Shown: positions 34,939-45,159 of the stretch, in pieces | Numbering within the stretch: the stretch's first letter is position 1 | How the letters are laid out: the number at the start of each line of letters is the position of its first letter | NCBI RefSeq assembly: GCF_002410825.1 | Contig: NZ_DHOS01000030.1 | Location: 166,178 to 230,177, forward strand | DNA length: 64,000 bases | Source: Proteiniphilum sp. UBA5384 | Lineage (GTDB): Bacteria > Bacteroidota > Bacteroidia > Bacteroidales > Dysgonomonadaceae | Direction of reading: 5' to 3' | Translations under genes and position numbers: made by a program | Notes under the pieces: generated by a model | Database searches by the model: none | What the model saw: only the letters and a program-made list of their open reading frames with translations | Told to the model about the DNA's origin: nothing

Positions 34939-35952
34939 ATGAATATAAACACATTCAAAACAAACATGCGTTATTTTTATGGAATAGTCCTTTTGCTGTT
35001 TGCTATCCTGCCTTATTCATGCGGCGATAGTAATGAAGGAATCGAGAATCCTGTAGAATCGGCTTTTGCACTGCAAATGAGAGGGACTGATGCAGAAACA
35101 TTCCTGCAAAATACTTCCATCTACATGTTCGACAACGCCAGTAATTTTGTCGAAAAGAAGCTGAATGTGCAGAAAAGCGGGACTAAACTTACTACCAGCG
35201 TGAAGGTAGGAACCTGGAATATTGCGTTATTGACCTGTGATACGGACATTTTACAAAATACCATTATACCGGCATACGGATTACCGATGGCAAGTTCACC
35301 CATGTGGGAAACCAAAACAACAGTAACCTCTGAAGGCGAGTTCTTATCGCAAACCCCTGATGAACTCAGGTATGTAATGCTTCCCGACGTGGAAATAGAA
35401 AAAGATGTCACAAAGAAGGTGAGTACCCTGTTATACCGTAATGTGGCAAAAATACGGGTAGTCCTGAAAGAATACGGCAATTTTGACACTATTACTGAAA
35501 GCAATCGCTCCATGGCTTATGCGGAGCTTTTGGATGTCCCCACCACTTTGGCGTGGAATGGGAATTTGTATCCTAATGGTGCTAATCCTGATGTTTCAAC
35601 AAAACCAATGCGGGAGAGATTCACTTTTGATGCAAATGGGAAATCCGATACATTGAATTTTATCGTTCCGGCTCATAGAGGAGATGCCTTTACCATTCAA
35701 GACGGCGAATTGAAGCCAAATCCGTCGTCTACGAATTTATCAACGCATAAATTGAAATTACGTGTCTCCATGCCGCTAGGAGGTGCGGAGTATTATGGCC
35801 GAAGTGCCGGTGGTCTTGAGATAGAACATGTACCTCAACCCAACAAGATTATTCTGGTTAATGTAACGTTTTACGGAAAGACTACTCTCGATATCAAGAT
35901 CGATGTGAAGCCGTGGGAAGACTGGATTACACAGGACGAAACATTCCCTTGA
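34939..35952 (+). CDS. FimB/Mfa2-like pilin partner lipoprotein
   Basis: A 337-residue lipoprotein (lipobox PYSC, Cys28), 10 bases after the second pilin gene and preceded by a rare clear Shine-Dalgarno AGGAG (34931-34935). An alternative ATG lies at codon 10. Early strands (TSIYMFDNASNFVEKKLN) and a central LYRNVAKIRVVLKEYGNF segment match fimbrillin-A-clan proteins. It ends VKPWEDWITQDETFP, similar to the W-containing tails of the other cluster pilins. Anchor or minor subunit of the second module is the best guess. Confidence 0.7.
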   Translation: MNINTFKTNMRYFYGIVLLLFAILPYSCGDSNEGIENPVESAFALQMRGTDAETFLQNTSIYMFDNASNFVEKKLNVQKSGTKLTTSVKVGTWNIALLTCDTDILQNTIIPAYGLPMASSPMWETKTTVTSEGEFLSQTPDELRYVMLPDVEIEKDVTKKVSTLLYRNVAKIRVVLKEYGNFDTITESNRSMAYAELLDVPTTLAWNGNLYPNGANPDVSTKPMRERFTFDANGKSDTLNFIVPAHRGDAFTIQDGELKPNPSSTNLSTHKLKLRVSMPLGGAEYYGRSAGGLEIEHVPQPNKIILVNVTFYGKTTLDIKIDVKPWEDWITQDETFP

Positions 35953-36019
35953 TTGTGTGATATCTATCCGGGAGTAAAAATATTCAATAGTTAAAATCAT
36001 AAGCAGAAGAGGTACAGGT

Positions 36020-39000
36020 ATGAAATTTGGAAATGTAAATAACAGGAATCGCGGAAACGGGAAAAAATATTTTTTCTCCGGTGTAATTTTTTTTACTTTT
36101 CTTGCCGTGTTTTCTTTCTCAATATATGCGCAGGATACCGACAATACGGAGTTCTGGTTCGTGGCCCCTGATGCGGCTAAAGCACATGACGACCGCCCGA
36201 CATTTTTAATGATCACTACCGGAGATAAACCGGCAAATGTTACCATCAGTATGCCGGCTAATTCCTCTCAATTCAAAAGCTTGTTTGCTAAAACAGACCG
36301 TCTCATACCGGCAAACTCTTATTGGAAATTCGAATTTTCAACAGATGATGAGATGGCGCTTATCGAAAACTCTATTGATGATTCCGGGAAATCGACCAAT
36401 AAGGGAATTTTCATCAAATCGGATGTCCCGGTCTCAGCCTACTATCAGGTTGACGGAAGCAAAGGTGCCCAAAAGGAGATATTTACATTGAAAGGAAAGA
36501 AGGCATTGGGAAATAATTTTTACATGCCATTTCAGGAAGTGTATAAAATATCAACTGCTTATGAAGGGCAAGGATATCGTCAGATACAGATTGTAGCGAC
36601 AGAAGACAACACTGTCGTTACTGTTGTCCCTAAAGGCCCGCTGGCTTCCCAAAATGGGTATATTGATCAAAATTCAACTGAGATGCTGAGACAGAGGACA
36701 CTGAATAAAGGGCAGACCTTATTGTGGCGAGAATATAAACGTAATACATCCAATATAACCGGTACGCAGATCCTTTCTAATAAACCGGTCGCCGTAACAT
36801 TGTTTGAAGATTGCGTGGACGCATCTCCCAGCCAGGATATCATCGGTGATCAGATGGTGCCTGTTGAAAATCTTGGAAAAAACTATATCGTCGTGAAAGG
36901 ATATAGCTATAAGAGTCCCGCAACTGATCATGTGGGCATATTGGCTGTTGCAGATGGTAATACAGAAGTAAAAGTAGGACATAAAGATGGTCGTTTAGAG
37001 ACAAAAAATCTCAAAAAAGGAGAATATTGGGCTTGGGATTTAGGGGAAGGTATTGCCGAACCAAGCGCATATTTTGTGACGGCTGACAAGCCGGTGTATT
37101 GTATGCACCAGTCGGCTGTTGAAACCGAGTTAGGGGGAGCTTTGCTGCCCAGCTTGTATTCTATATCCGGAAGGCGTATTACTTTTATAAAAGGATCCTA
37201 TAAGTATGATCCCGATGTATCCAGTTATAATGCTATGTTCCTCGTTTTTCAGGAGTCGGCGAAAGATGGATTTATACTGGATGGTAACCCCTTACCAATG
37301 GACCATAGTTCTGTGCTTTCATCCGGAATGGTTGGGTTTGAAAAATGGATGTATGCCAAAGTAAAACTTGATAATACTACAGGTAAAGAGCAGGTTTGTA
37401 CAGTAGAAAATAAAGAAGGATCATTTTCTTTGGGATATTTCACAGGGAACAATGTGACTTCATTATATGGTTACTTATCAGCTTTCGGAACATTCTCTTT
37501 TGGCGCAGATACTATATACCATTGTGGTGACAGTTACCAGTTTGACGCTCCTTACGCAAGAACTTATAAATGGACATTGCCTGATAATAATATATTAATC
37601 GATACAAGTAGGTATGAGGCTAAAAAAAGTGGACGCTATATTTTGAAGGTTGAGCAGGATCCTTATGAGATAACAGATACGACCTATCTTAAACTTCAAA
37701 ATTTCCGTCATATATTGCATGCTCCTGAGCGTCTGCTTGAAAATAAATCTTATAATTTCTCCATCGAGTTGAACCCTCAAAACGACAAGGATAACAATTA
37801 TAAGGCGGCGTATGAATGGAGTTTCGGAGAAGGATCCCAAGTCGAATTAGGCACTGTCAATGATCGGGAAGTAGCAGTATACTATAGTACTCCCGGTACT
37901 AAAAATATTTCCCTGAAAGTATTCAATCAGGATGCGAATTGCGATACAACCATTACGCATGTAGTTGTTGTGCCAGAGAAAGTCGAAGTCATGTACTGGA
38001 AAAGTAATGCGAAAGACCGAGACTGGAATAATGAAGATAATTGGGTAGATGCTGCCGGAAATCCACTTTCAGTGGTACCTTCGCCTGAGACAAAAGTATA
38101 TCTTCCCGGCAATGCCACAGGTTATTATCCCTCTCTGAGAAAAGGTGAAACGGACTGGAGATTTTACGGCCAGCCGGAAATAAATGAAATCGTATTCCGT
38201 TATGGCAGTGAGCTACAATCCCAGCACCGGTTGAAATACAATAAGGCCTATGTGAATTATAACTGGTATTATTACAATACTCAATCTACAGGACAACCGG
38301 AATCCTCGATAGAAGGGGGAGCCAAAAGGCTGGATCGCGATATATGGCATATCCTTGCTGCCCCGCTAAAAAGCATGGCTACGGGAGATTTCTCCCTGGC
38401 GGGTCATCCGTTCTCCTGGCAGCAGCAGTTCCGGGTGAGTAACCCCCAGGGTGCAAACATTACGGAAGCCGATTTTTCCAAACCTTTCGCAACGAATGAT
38501 ATAGCACTTGTGGATAACAATAATGCCATTGCTGTAAAAATGGTTTTGTATAAGAATGAGAACGGTTATCGCCAAGATTATCTGGATGGCCTGAAAGGGA
38601 TAATCGAGATCCCTTATTTTGAAAATAGTGTTGTGTCTCCTCTCTATCCGGCACATAATTATGATGCTCTTTCGAAAAGAAGCTATTTCTACTATTTCGA
38701 TACAAAGACATTGAGAATCCTCAATTCTCCCGTGGGGACGATGAACAGGTCAGGGGAAGCTTACCGATTTGTGTATGAAGATAAAGATGGCAATCCCCCC
38801 GAAGGCGAAATTTATAAGATGGAAATAAAAGTGCAGGGGGACAACCTTGAAGTAATGGTGGGTAATCCGCTTCTTGCGCCGATTGTATCAACAGGTTTCC
38901 TGTATGCGAACCGGGGAACTATAGATGAAACATATGGCTATAAAATGTTATCGGAAGATGGAACAAACTGGGTACATCATGAATTTGAAGATAAAGATAC

Positions 39001-39865
39001 AATCCCGGCTTGGAAAGCGTTCGTCGTTCGCTTGAAAGATACATCATCATTGAGAGCGGGTGCTTCATCACAAGAAATCACTTCAACCGTTTCGTTCCCG
39101 CTGGATTATGTTATACCCACCAGCATGTCTGTCACCCCTGCATCTGGCAATACCCGTAGTGCTTATGCAGTTTCGGACGATGCGTTGTATGTGCAGGTAC
39201 TGAAGGGTGGAGTCCGATCCGGAGATGCCGCACGTTTACAATATAACCGTAATGCTGACAAACCCGATATAAGAAAAATGATTCTGCCGGATGGTCATCG
39301 AACACCTGAGGTCTTCTTTATTTCGTCTGACGGTAAATCTTCCAACCTGATCCAACAGTATAAATCGGGAGAGAAAGAGGTGGCGATAGGAATTAAAACT
39401 TCAGATGTAAACTCGCGTTTATTACTTGAATTCGACAATATCGCAGCGTTCAGTGCTTCCACGGGTGCCAGTGTAATTCTTATGGATAAATACCAAAATG
39501 TAACGCAGGATTTAACCCGCAATTCCGTCTATTCGTTTACCCAACAATCGGTAGGGCTGGATAATCAATATGTGGATCGAACTCGTTTTGTTTTGCAACT
39601 GGGTGGTGATACCGGATCGGAAATGCAGGAAGATGCCATAAAAGAAATAGAGATAATATACCGGTCCGGTATATTGGAGGTCACCTCTGACGAGAATATC
39701 CATACGGTTTCGGTATATGACCTATACGGGCGGTTAGTATTCTCCAACCCATCGGTCAATCTTACCCGGTACAGCTATCCCATATCGTTGCAGGGTAAAA
39801 TGTATCTGGTTCGGGTAAAAACAGTTTCGGGAAAAGAGACAGTCAGGAGGGTAATGGCCAATTAA
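36020..39865 (+). CDS. Giant type IX-secreted protein with IgGFc-binding-like N-terminus
   Basis: A 1281-residue exported protein. A signal peptide ends near SIYAQD. Residues about 35-490 resemble the IgGFc-binding N-terminal domain (TEFWFVAPDAAKAHDDRPTF, with repeated ADKPVY/SNKPVAV elements). A PKD-like domain follows (YEWSFGEGSQ, about 590-650). Residues about 657-1281 form a large module shared with the next protein. The last 70 residues are a type A sorting domain of the type IX system (VSVYDLYGRLVF, YLVRVKTVSGKETVRRVMAN). It is probably a cell-surface adhesin or structural protein. Confidence 0.85.
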   Translation: MKFGNVNNRNRGNGKKYFFSGVIFFTFLAVFSFSIYAQDTDNTEFWFVAPDAAKAHDDRPTFLMITTGDKPANVTISMPANSSQFKSLFAKTDRLIPANSYWKFEFSTDDEMALIENSIDDSGKSTNKGIFIKSDVPVSAYYQVDGSKGAQKEIFTLKGKKALGNNFYMPFQEVYKISTAYEGQGYRQIQIVATEDNTVVTVVPKGPLASQNGYIDQNSTEMLRQRTLNKGQTLLWREYKRNTSNITGTQILSNKPVAVTLFEDCVDASPSQDIIGDQMVPVENLGKNYIVVKGYSYKSPATDHVGILAVADGNTEVKVGHKDGRLETKNLKKGEYWAWDLGEGIAEPSAYFVTADKPVYCMHQSAVETELGGALLPSLYSISGRRITFIKGSYKYDPDVSSYNAMFLVFQESAKDGFILDGNPLPMDHSSVLSSGMVGFEKWMYAKVKLDNTTGKEQVCTVENKEGSFSLGYFTGNNVTSLYGYLSAFGTFSFGADTIYHCGDSYQFDAPYARTYKWTLPDNNILIDTSRYEAKKSGRYILKVEQDPYEITDTTYLKLQNFRHILHAPERLLENKSYNFSIELNPQNDKDNNYKAAYEWSFGEGSQVELGTVNDREVAVYYSTPGTKNISLKVFNQDANCDTTITHVVVVPEKVEVMYWKSNAKDRDWNNEDNWVDAAGNPLSVVPSPETKVYLPGNATGYYPSLRKGETDWRFYGQPEINEIVFRYGSELQSQHRLKYNKAYVNYNWYYYNTQSTGQPESSIEGGAKRLDRDIWHILAAPLKSMATGDFSLAGHPFSWQQQFRVSNPQGANITEADFSKPFATNDIALVDNNNAIAVKMVLYKNENGYRQDYLDGLKGIIEIPYFENSVVSPLYPAHNYDALSKRSYFYYFDTKTLRILNSPVGTMNRSGEAYRFVYEDKDGNPPEGEIYKMEIKVQGDNLEVMVGNPLLAPIVSTGFLYANRGTIDETYGYKMLSEDGTNWVHHEFEDKDTIPAWKAFVVRLKDTSSLRAGASSQEITSTVSFPLDYVIPTSMSVTPASGNTRSAYAVSDDALYVQVLKGGVRSGDAARLQYNRNADKPDIRKMILPDGHRTPEVFFISSDGKSSNLIQQYKSGEKEVAIGIKTSDVNSRLLLEFDNIAAFSASTGASVILMDKYQNVTQDLTRNSVYSFTQQSVGLDNQYVDRTRFVLQLGGDTGSEMQEDAIKEIEIIYRSGILEVTSDENIHTVSVYDLYGRLVFSNPSVNLTRYSYPISLQGKMYLVRVKTVSGKETVRRVMAN

Positions 39866-39934
39866 TTACTTAGACGGCTTACATAGCCGGTAGGTTATTA
39901 TTTTATTCAGGACAAACTATAAATAAGAGAAAAA

Positions 39935-42900
39935 GTGGATATACATTTTCCATATTCAGAAAATAAGGGTCTTACAGGAGATAGTATTTTAAATAAGGTG
40001 CTGTTATTGCTGTGTGTATTGGGCGTTTTTTCTTTGCCGGTCGTTGCACAGAGCGGTGATTACATATACAACGTTCCCTCGTTATTGATGAAGGACAAAC
40101 CGTATACCTTTTCGATTAAGAAGAGTGACAATGGTGCGTTACCTCCTGTTCTATGGAGTTTTGGTGATGGTGCGGATCCTTCTTCTTCCTCTCAACCATT
40201 CGTAGAGGTTACCTATTCAACGGCAGGAGTAAAAACAGTAAAGTTAACGGTGGATGGGTCAACTACTATTGACCGGACAATATATGTTAGTGAAGCACCG
40301 GACAATATCGAAGAGATCGATTGCTATATTGAGCCGGAAACAACGAACTGGCAACCTCAATTGAAATTTACAAGCCCGGAAGAACAAGGGGACGATAAAG
40401 TGCATATCCTGGCACAGCCTTTCGTAGGTGATATTGATGGCGATGGAGTGTCGGAAGTGGTGGCCACTAATAGAACCCTGACAGGAAGCTATACCTATTC
40501 CAATAAAATATTGATTTTTGACCAGGAACTGAAACGCAAGAAATCCATATCCACTCCGCAGATGTATAGTAATTCCGCTTTTCCGCTTGTGCTGGTAAGG
40601 CTCAATCCTACGGATAAAGAAGCTTTGATTATTATTGCTACTGCCGATACTACAGTAGGTTATAAGCTTCGAGCGTATAAACCTGATGGCACGGTGGTCT
40701 GGACCTCTACACAGGAGATATTTAGCACGGGGAGTACTTCCGAAAAAAATGCCTCGGTGAGTTTGGTAGTGGGCGATATCAATAATGACGGTACGCCGGA
40801 TATACTTGCCGGAGACCGTATCTTTAATGCCCGGACAGGCGCCTTGGTCTCTACCCTTCCTGCGGGTGGACGGGGATATCGATTGTTGAATTCGGGAAAT
40901 CCTACCTATATGCCTTTATTAGCCGATATGGACAATGACGGCCAATTGGAAGTGGTCACCGGAAATACCATATATAAGGTGACTAATACCAATGGTAGTT
41001 TCAAAACTACAGGTACGGTGCTTTCCAAGATTAGTCAGGGTGACGGTTTTGTGTCGGTCGCCGATATCGATATGGATGGCCAATTGGATGTGGTATCAAT
41101 CATTGGATCAATCGCAACAGCATCCAAACCTAAGTTGGTGGTATGGACTTTGGAGAAAGGATCAACAAACGGAAAGATTATAGCCGGCCCTATAGAGCCT
41201 GTTAATCAAAATGGACTTACTTCCGCCGGTGTTGGTGGATCAAGGGTTTTTATTGGAAATGTAGACGACGATATTTATCCCGAACTCTTTTACTCCTATG
41301 GGTATAGGTTGGTTCGGTTTGACTATAATAAAGATGGAACAACACCTGCAACGAGATTGAACCAGAAATGGCTTGTGGAGACCAGTGATCAATCGGGTGC
41401 CACTACCTTGTCGATGTTCGACTTTGACCAGGATGGCAAAGCCGAACTGGTCTACAGGGATATGTCAAAATTGCGTATTATTGATGGAGATACCGGGGCG
41501 GACAGGCAATCATTCGCTTGCTTTTCAGCCACCCACTCGGAATACCCGGTAGTGGTGGATTTTGACCGGGACGGACATGCCGATATATTGGTGTCAGGCG
41601 CAGTGACTGGTATGACCAATTCGGATGTCCGGCTTTATTGGTTCTCCGGGGATAAGGATGCGTGGGCTCCTGCACGTACCGTGTGGAATCAACATGGTTA
41701 TAACGCGGTGAATGTGAATGAAGACCTCACTATTCCGAAGTACCAGTTAAATCCCTCTACCGCTTTTGCAGGAAAAGATAAACTGATTGGTACAAGCGAT
41801 GATGTCTATCCCTATAACTCTTTCCTGCAGCAGCAAACATCCATCAGCGGGGATGGTGTGCCTTTTTTCAATGCACCGAGAGTGGAGTTCCCGAATAAAG
41901 AGGTAACGTATGACTATGATGCGGACAGCGATGTGTTGACCGTAGAAAATATCAAAGTGACCAACACGGGTGATGCGATTTTCACGGGCCCCCTTCATGT
42001 GACTGTTTATAAAAATAAGGTACACCCTGATTCTGTAATCCATAAGTACAATCGCCCGGGAGATATAGCCAAAGGTCAAACTGTCACCACGGAATTTACG
42101 GTAAATAATTTCAGTAAGTGGCTACCGGTAACAGAACTGGTGATTCGTGTCAATGATGCCGGTGATGGGAAAACCTTCCATAGGGTATGTGATGACACGG
42201 ATGCCGAAAGTTCGACGGATGCATTCCTCTATATTCCGCTCGACAAATTGGCTTGGGCGGATAATTACCGCAAGTGTGAGGGTGGAGAGGTGACTTTCCG
42301 GTCAGATAAAAAAATGCATGATGAGAATGTAAAAATAGAATGGTGGGCTCCCGGTGCGGCGCGGAAATTCAGTGGTGATACTCTTGTAACTCGTTCTCCT
42401 TTGCAATTGAATGATGCGGGAAAATATCTTTTCCAAGCAAATATCAAGGAGCAATTGCATATCAAAGTTACCTTGCCTTATTTGTCTGTAGCACCCACAG
42501 TGATGTACTGGAGAGCCGATGCACAGGATGGCAACTGGAACAATCTGGACAACTGGGCAAAAAGTGCTGTGTCGGGAGATAATATATCTGCGGTGCCGGG
42601 ACCATGTACAAAAGTATATCTTCCGGCCGGAGCAGCAAATTATCCTTCGCTCGGGAGGAATGTGACCGACTGGTCTCTTTATGGACAACCGGAAGTGGAT
42701 AAAATTGTATTCAGATATGGGAGCGAACTGTACTACCAGCATTTACTGAAATACAATAAAGCGTATGTAAACTATAACTGGGGATATTATGGCAGTAATC
42801 CGGCAAGTGGAGAGCAACCCGGTCAATCGTTAGAAAACGGGACGAAGCTGAAACGGGATGTCTGGCATATCCTTGCCGCCCCGTTAAAGAAAATGGCTTC

Positions 42901-44347
42901 GGGTGACTTCTCCCTGGCAGGACATCCTTTCTCATGGCAAAAACAGTTTCAGGTAACAAACGTGGGAGGTGTGACAGAAGGCGATTTCTCGGTATCATTT
43001 CCAACGAACGATATACCTCTTGTGGATAACAATAATGCCATCGCGGTGAAAATGGCGTCGTATAAGAACGAGAACGGTTACCGCCAGGATTACCTGCAAG
43101 GATTGGACGGGGTAATTGAAATTCCCTATTTCGAAAATAAAGGGGGCACATCGCTGTACCCGGCCCACAATTATGATGCCCTCGCCAAAAAGAGCTATTT
43201 CTACTACTTCGACACCAAGTCGTTGAGAATTATGAATTCTCCGGTAGGGACGATGTCCCGGGCTGATGAGGCGTACCGCTTCATCTATGAAGATGATCAG
43301 GGGGAAGCACCCGGAGAAAACTATGAAGTGCAGTTGAACACGGAAAAAATTGGAAGTACAGGTGAAGTAATGCTCGGTAATCCTTTCCTTGCGCCGATCT
43401 ATGCCCGGGTTTTTGCGGCAGCAAATACAGGAAAGATAGACGCTTCAAAAGGCTATAAACTCCTGAATGACGATGGAACATGGGTACAGAAGTCTTTTAA
43501 TGATTACAATGAGATTCCGGCATGGAAGGCATTTGTGATCACATTGCAGGGAAATCCTTCCGGCCTTTCATTCCCCATACCGGAGGAACTGGCTAACAGG
43601 GAGGTTTCAGGAGCCGGTGCGTACGCGCTTCGTGCTTCGCTGGATAGCGACTGGCAGGGAGACGGACTATCCGTGCGTATGCTGAAGGGGGGGGCTCTCT
43701 CCGGCGACATTGCTCAATTACAGTATAACCGTTATACCGGTAATCCCGATATCGCGAAAATGATCTTGCCGGATGGGCACCAAACACCCGAGGTTTTCTT
43801 TATCTCTTCCGACGGTAAATCTTCCAATCTTATTCAGCAATACCCGGCAGGGGAGAAGGAGATCGCGATAGGTGTCAAAACCTCAGACGTGAATTCACGC
43901 CTGTCTCTTGAATTTGGCAATATCGCAGCGTTTAGCGCTTCCACCGGGGCAAGTGTGGCGTTGGTGGACAAACGCCAGAATATAAAACAGGATCTTACCC
44001 TCAATCCGGTGTACTCTTTTACCCAACAATCATCGGCACTCGATAACCAGTATGTGGACAGGAACCGTTTTGTACTGCAACTGGGAGGAGATGCCGGCAC
44101 CATGGAGCCGGAGGATACGGGCAGCGGTGTGGATATATCCTACCGGTCGGGTATATTGCAGGTGACACTCGACGAGCATATCGACAAGGTATGGGTATAT
44201 GATTTGTACGGCCGCTTGCTATTCTCGAGCCCTTCGATAAACCAACCCCGGTATAGCCATGCCGTGGTGTTGGAGGGTAAAGTGTTCCTGGTACGCGTAA
44301 AAACAGTTTCCGGAAAAGAGAAAGTCAAAAAAATAATGAGCAATTGA
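39935..44347 (+). CDS. Giant type IX-secreted protein with PKD and FG-GAP repeats
   Basis: A 1470-residue protein with a GTG start at 39935 and a signal peptide (VLLLLCVLGVFSLPVVAQ). A PKD domain comes first (about residues 45-130: LWSFGDGADPS). Then at least six Ca2+-binding FG-GAP/VCBS motifs (GDIDGDGVSEV, GDINNDGTPDI, ADMDNDGQLEV, ADIDMDGQLDV, FDFDQDGKAEL, VDFDRDGHADI; about 165-560) form an integrin-type propeller. Residues about 856-1470 are closely similar to the C-terminal half of the preceding protein and end in the type A type IX sorting domain (VWVYDLYGRLLF). It is probably a surface adhesin; it follows the previous gene after 69 bases. Confidence 0.87.
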   Translation: MDIHFPYSENKGLTGDSILNKVLLLLCVLGVFSLPVVAQSGDYIYNVPSLLMKDKPYTFSIKKSDNGALPPVLWSFGDGADPSSSSQPFVEVTYSTAGVKTVKLTVDGSTTIDRTIYVSEAPDNIEEIDCYIEPETTNWQPQLKFTSPEEQGDDKVHILAQPFVGDIDGDGVSEVVATNRTLTGSYTYSNKILIFDQELKRKKSISTPQMYSNSAFPLVLVRLNPTDKEALIIIATADTTVGYKLRAYKPDGTVVWTSTQEIFSTGSTSEKNASVSLVVGDINNDGTPDILAGDRIFNARTGALVSTLPAGGRGYRLLNSGNPTYMPLLADMDNDGQLEVVTGNTIYKVTNTNGSFKTTGTVLSKISQGDGFVSVADIDMDGQLDVVSIIGSIATASKPKLVVWTLEKGSTNGKIIAGPIEPVNQNGLTSAGVGGSRVFIGNVDDDIYPELFYSYGYRLVRFDYNKDGTTPATRLNQKWLVETSDQSGATTLSMFDFDQDGKAELVYRDMSKLRIIDGDTGADRQSFACFSATHSEYPVVVDFDRDGHADILVSGAVTGMTNSDVRLYWFSGDKDAWAPARTVWNQHGYNAVNVNEDLTIPKYQLNPSTAFAGKDKLIGTSDDVYPYNSFLQQQTSISGDGVPFFNAPRVEFPNKEVTYDYDADSDVLTVENIKVTNTGDAIFTGPLHVTVYKNKVHPDSVIHKYNRPGDIAKGQTVTTEFTVNNFSKWLPVTELVIRVNDAGDGKTFHRVCDDTDAESSTDAFLYIPLDKLAWADNYRKCEGGEVTFRSDKKMHDENVKIEWWAPGAARKFSGDTLVTRSPLQLNDAGKYLFQANIKEQLHIKVTLPYLSVAPTVMYWRADAQDGNWNNLDNWAKSAVSGDNISAVPGPCTKVYLPAGAANYPSLGRNVTDWSLYGQPEVDKIVFRYGSELYYQHLLKYNKAYVNYNWGYYGSNPASGEQPGQSLENGTKLKRDVWHILAAPLKKMASGDFSLAGHPFSWQKQFQVTNVGGVTEGDFSVSFPTNDIPLVDNNNAIAVKMASYKNENGYRQDYLQGLDGVIEIPYFENKGGTSLYPAHNYDALAKKSYFYYFDTKSLRIMNSPVGTMSRADEAYRFIYEDDQGEAPGENYEVQLNTEKIGSTGEVMLGNPFLAPIYARVFAAANTGKIDASKGYKLLNDDGTWVQKSFNDYNEIPAWKAFVITLQGNPSGLSFPIPEELANREVSGAGAYALRASLDSDWQGDGLSVRMLKGGALSGDIAQLQYNRYTGNPDIAKMILPDGHQTPEVFFISSDGKSSNLIQQYPAGEKEIAIGVKTSDVNSRLSLEFGNIAAFSASTGASVALVDKRQNIKQDLTLNPVYSFTQQSSALDNQYVDRNRFVLQLGGDAGTMEPEDTGSGVDISYRSGILQVTLDEHIDKVWVYDLYGRLLFSSPSINQPRYSHAVVLEGKVFLVRVKTVSGKEKVKKIMSN

Positions 44348-44375
44348 GATATAGAACGTCTTTAATAAATTGGAT

Positions 44376-45128
44376 ATGAGGAACAAACTTATTTTACTGG
44401 CAGCGAGCTTTTTATTTGCCGGATTCTGTTATCCTGCAGAGAGGCCGGATATACAAAAGAAGGACAAGGATAGTGCGAAACAAAAAAATCAGGTGGAAGA
44501 ATTTGAAGACCGCAATACAGGTTGTAAAATACGCTATGAATATTACAGGGATGGGAATGGGAACAAGATCAAACATGGCAAGTATACCCGGAAATGGTCG
44601 ATCGAGAAAAATGACCGGAATCTCTGGTCGGGGAACGAAAATATTACTGCCACATTCGTGGATGACAAACTCAATGGTCCGGTGATTATCAATTGCGAGA
44701 AGTTCAAGTGGAAGAGAAAGAGCGAGTTTACAAAGGGAAAGGGAAGACAGATTACCATGGTACCCGTGGAAGCTTACGTGGTGCGTAATTTAAAACTGGA
44801 TGTCAGAAATGACACTCTGGCAGGCACCTTTAATTTCGTATTGGGACCCTATAAATATGAGGCGATGGGATCGGTCAATGAGCAGGGGGAGATGAAAGGA
44901 AAATATACACTTTACCAACTAAAGGAATCCGACGACCTGATGAGGGATTTGAGGAAAGGTGAGGAGCAATGGTCTGTGATGGAGCAATTCCTGTGCGATC
45001 CCGATTATACCTATAAGGATGCCAAACCTATGGTTACGGAAGTGAGTTTGGGTTACCCGGGAACCACAAGGGGGGAACACCTGCACATCAAGATCCCGCG
45101 GTTACGGTTAAGCATGAATCCATTGTAA
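44376..45128 (+). CDS. Secreted protein of unknown function, 250 aa
   Basis: Taking the ATG at 44376, this protein has a signal peptide (cleavage near CYPAERP) and a charged start. Its body has a repeating pattern like MORN/toxin-immunity-style repeats (DGNGNKIKHGKYTRKW, VDDKLNGPVIINCEKF, GSVNEQGEMKGKYTLYQ). No catalytic motif or lipobox is seen. It lies 28 bases after the second giant adhesin gene and 31 bases before an OmpA-like lipoprotein gene, so it belongs to the same unit. I do not recognise the family with certainty. Confidence 0.65.
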   Translation: MRNKLILLAASFLFAGFCYPAERPDIQKKDKDSAKQKNQVEEFEDRNTGCKIRYEYYRDGNGNKIKHGKYTRKWSIEKNDRNLWSGNENITATFVDDKLNGPVIINCEKFKWKRKSEFTKGKGRQITMVPVEAYVVRNLKLDVRNDTLAGTFNFVLGPYKYEAMGSVNEQGEMKGKYTLYQLKESDDLMRDLRKGEEQWSVMEQFLCDPDYTYKDAKPMVTEVSLGYPGTTRGEHLHIKIPRLRLSMNPL

Positions 45129-45159
45129 AATTAAGAAATCATTGTTTTAGATTAGGAAT

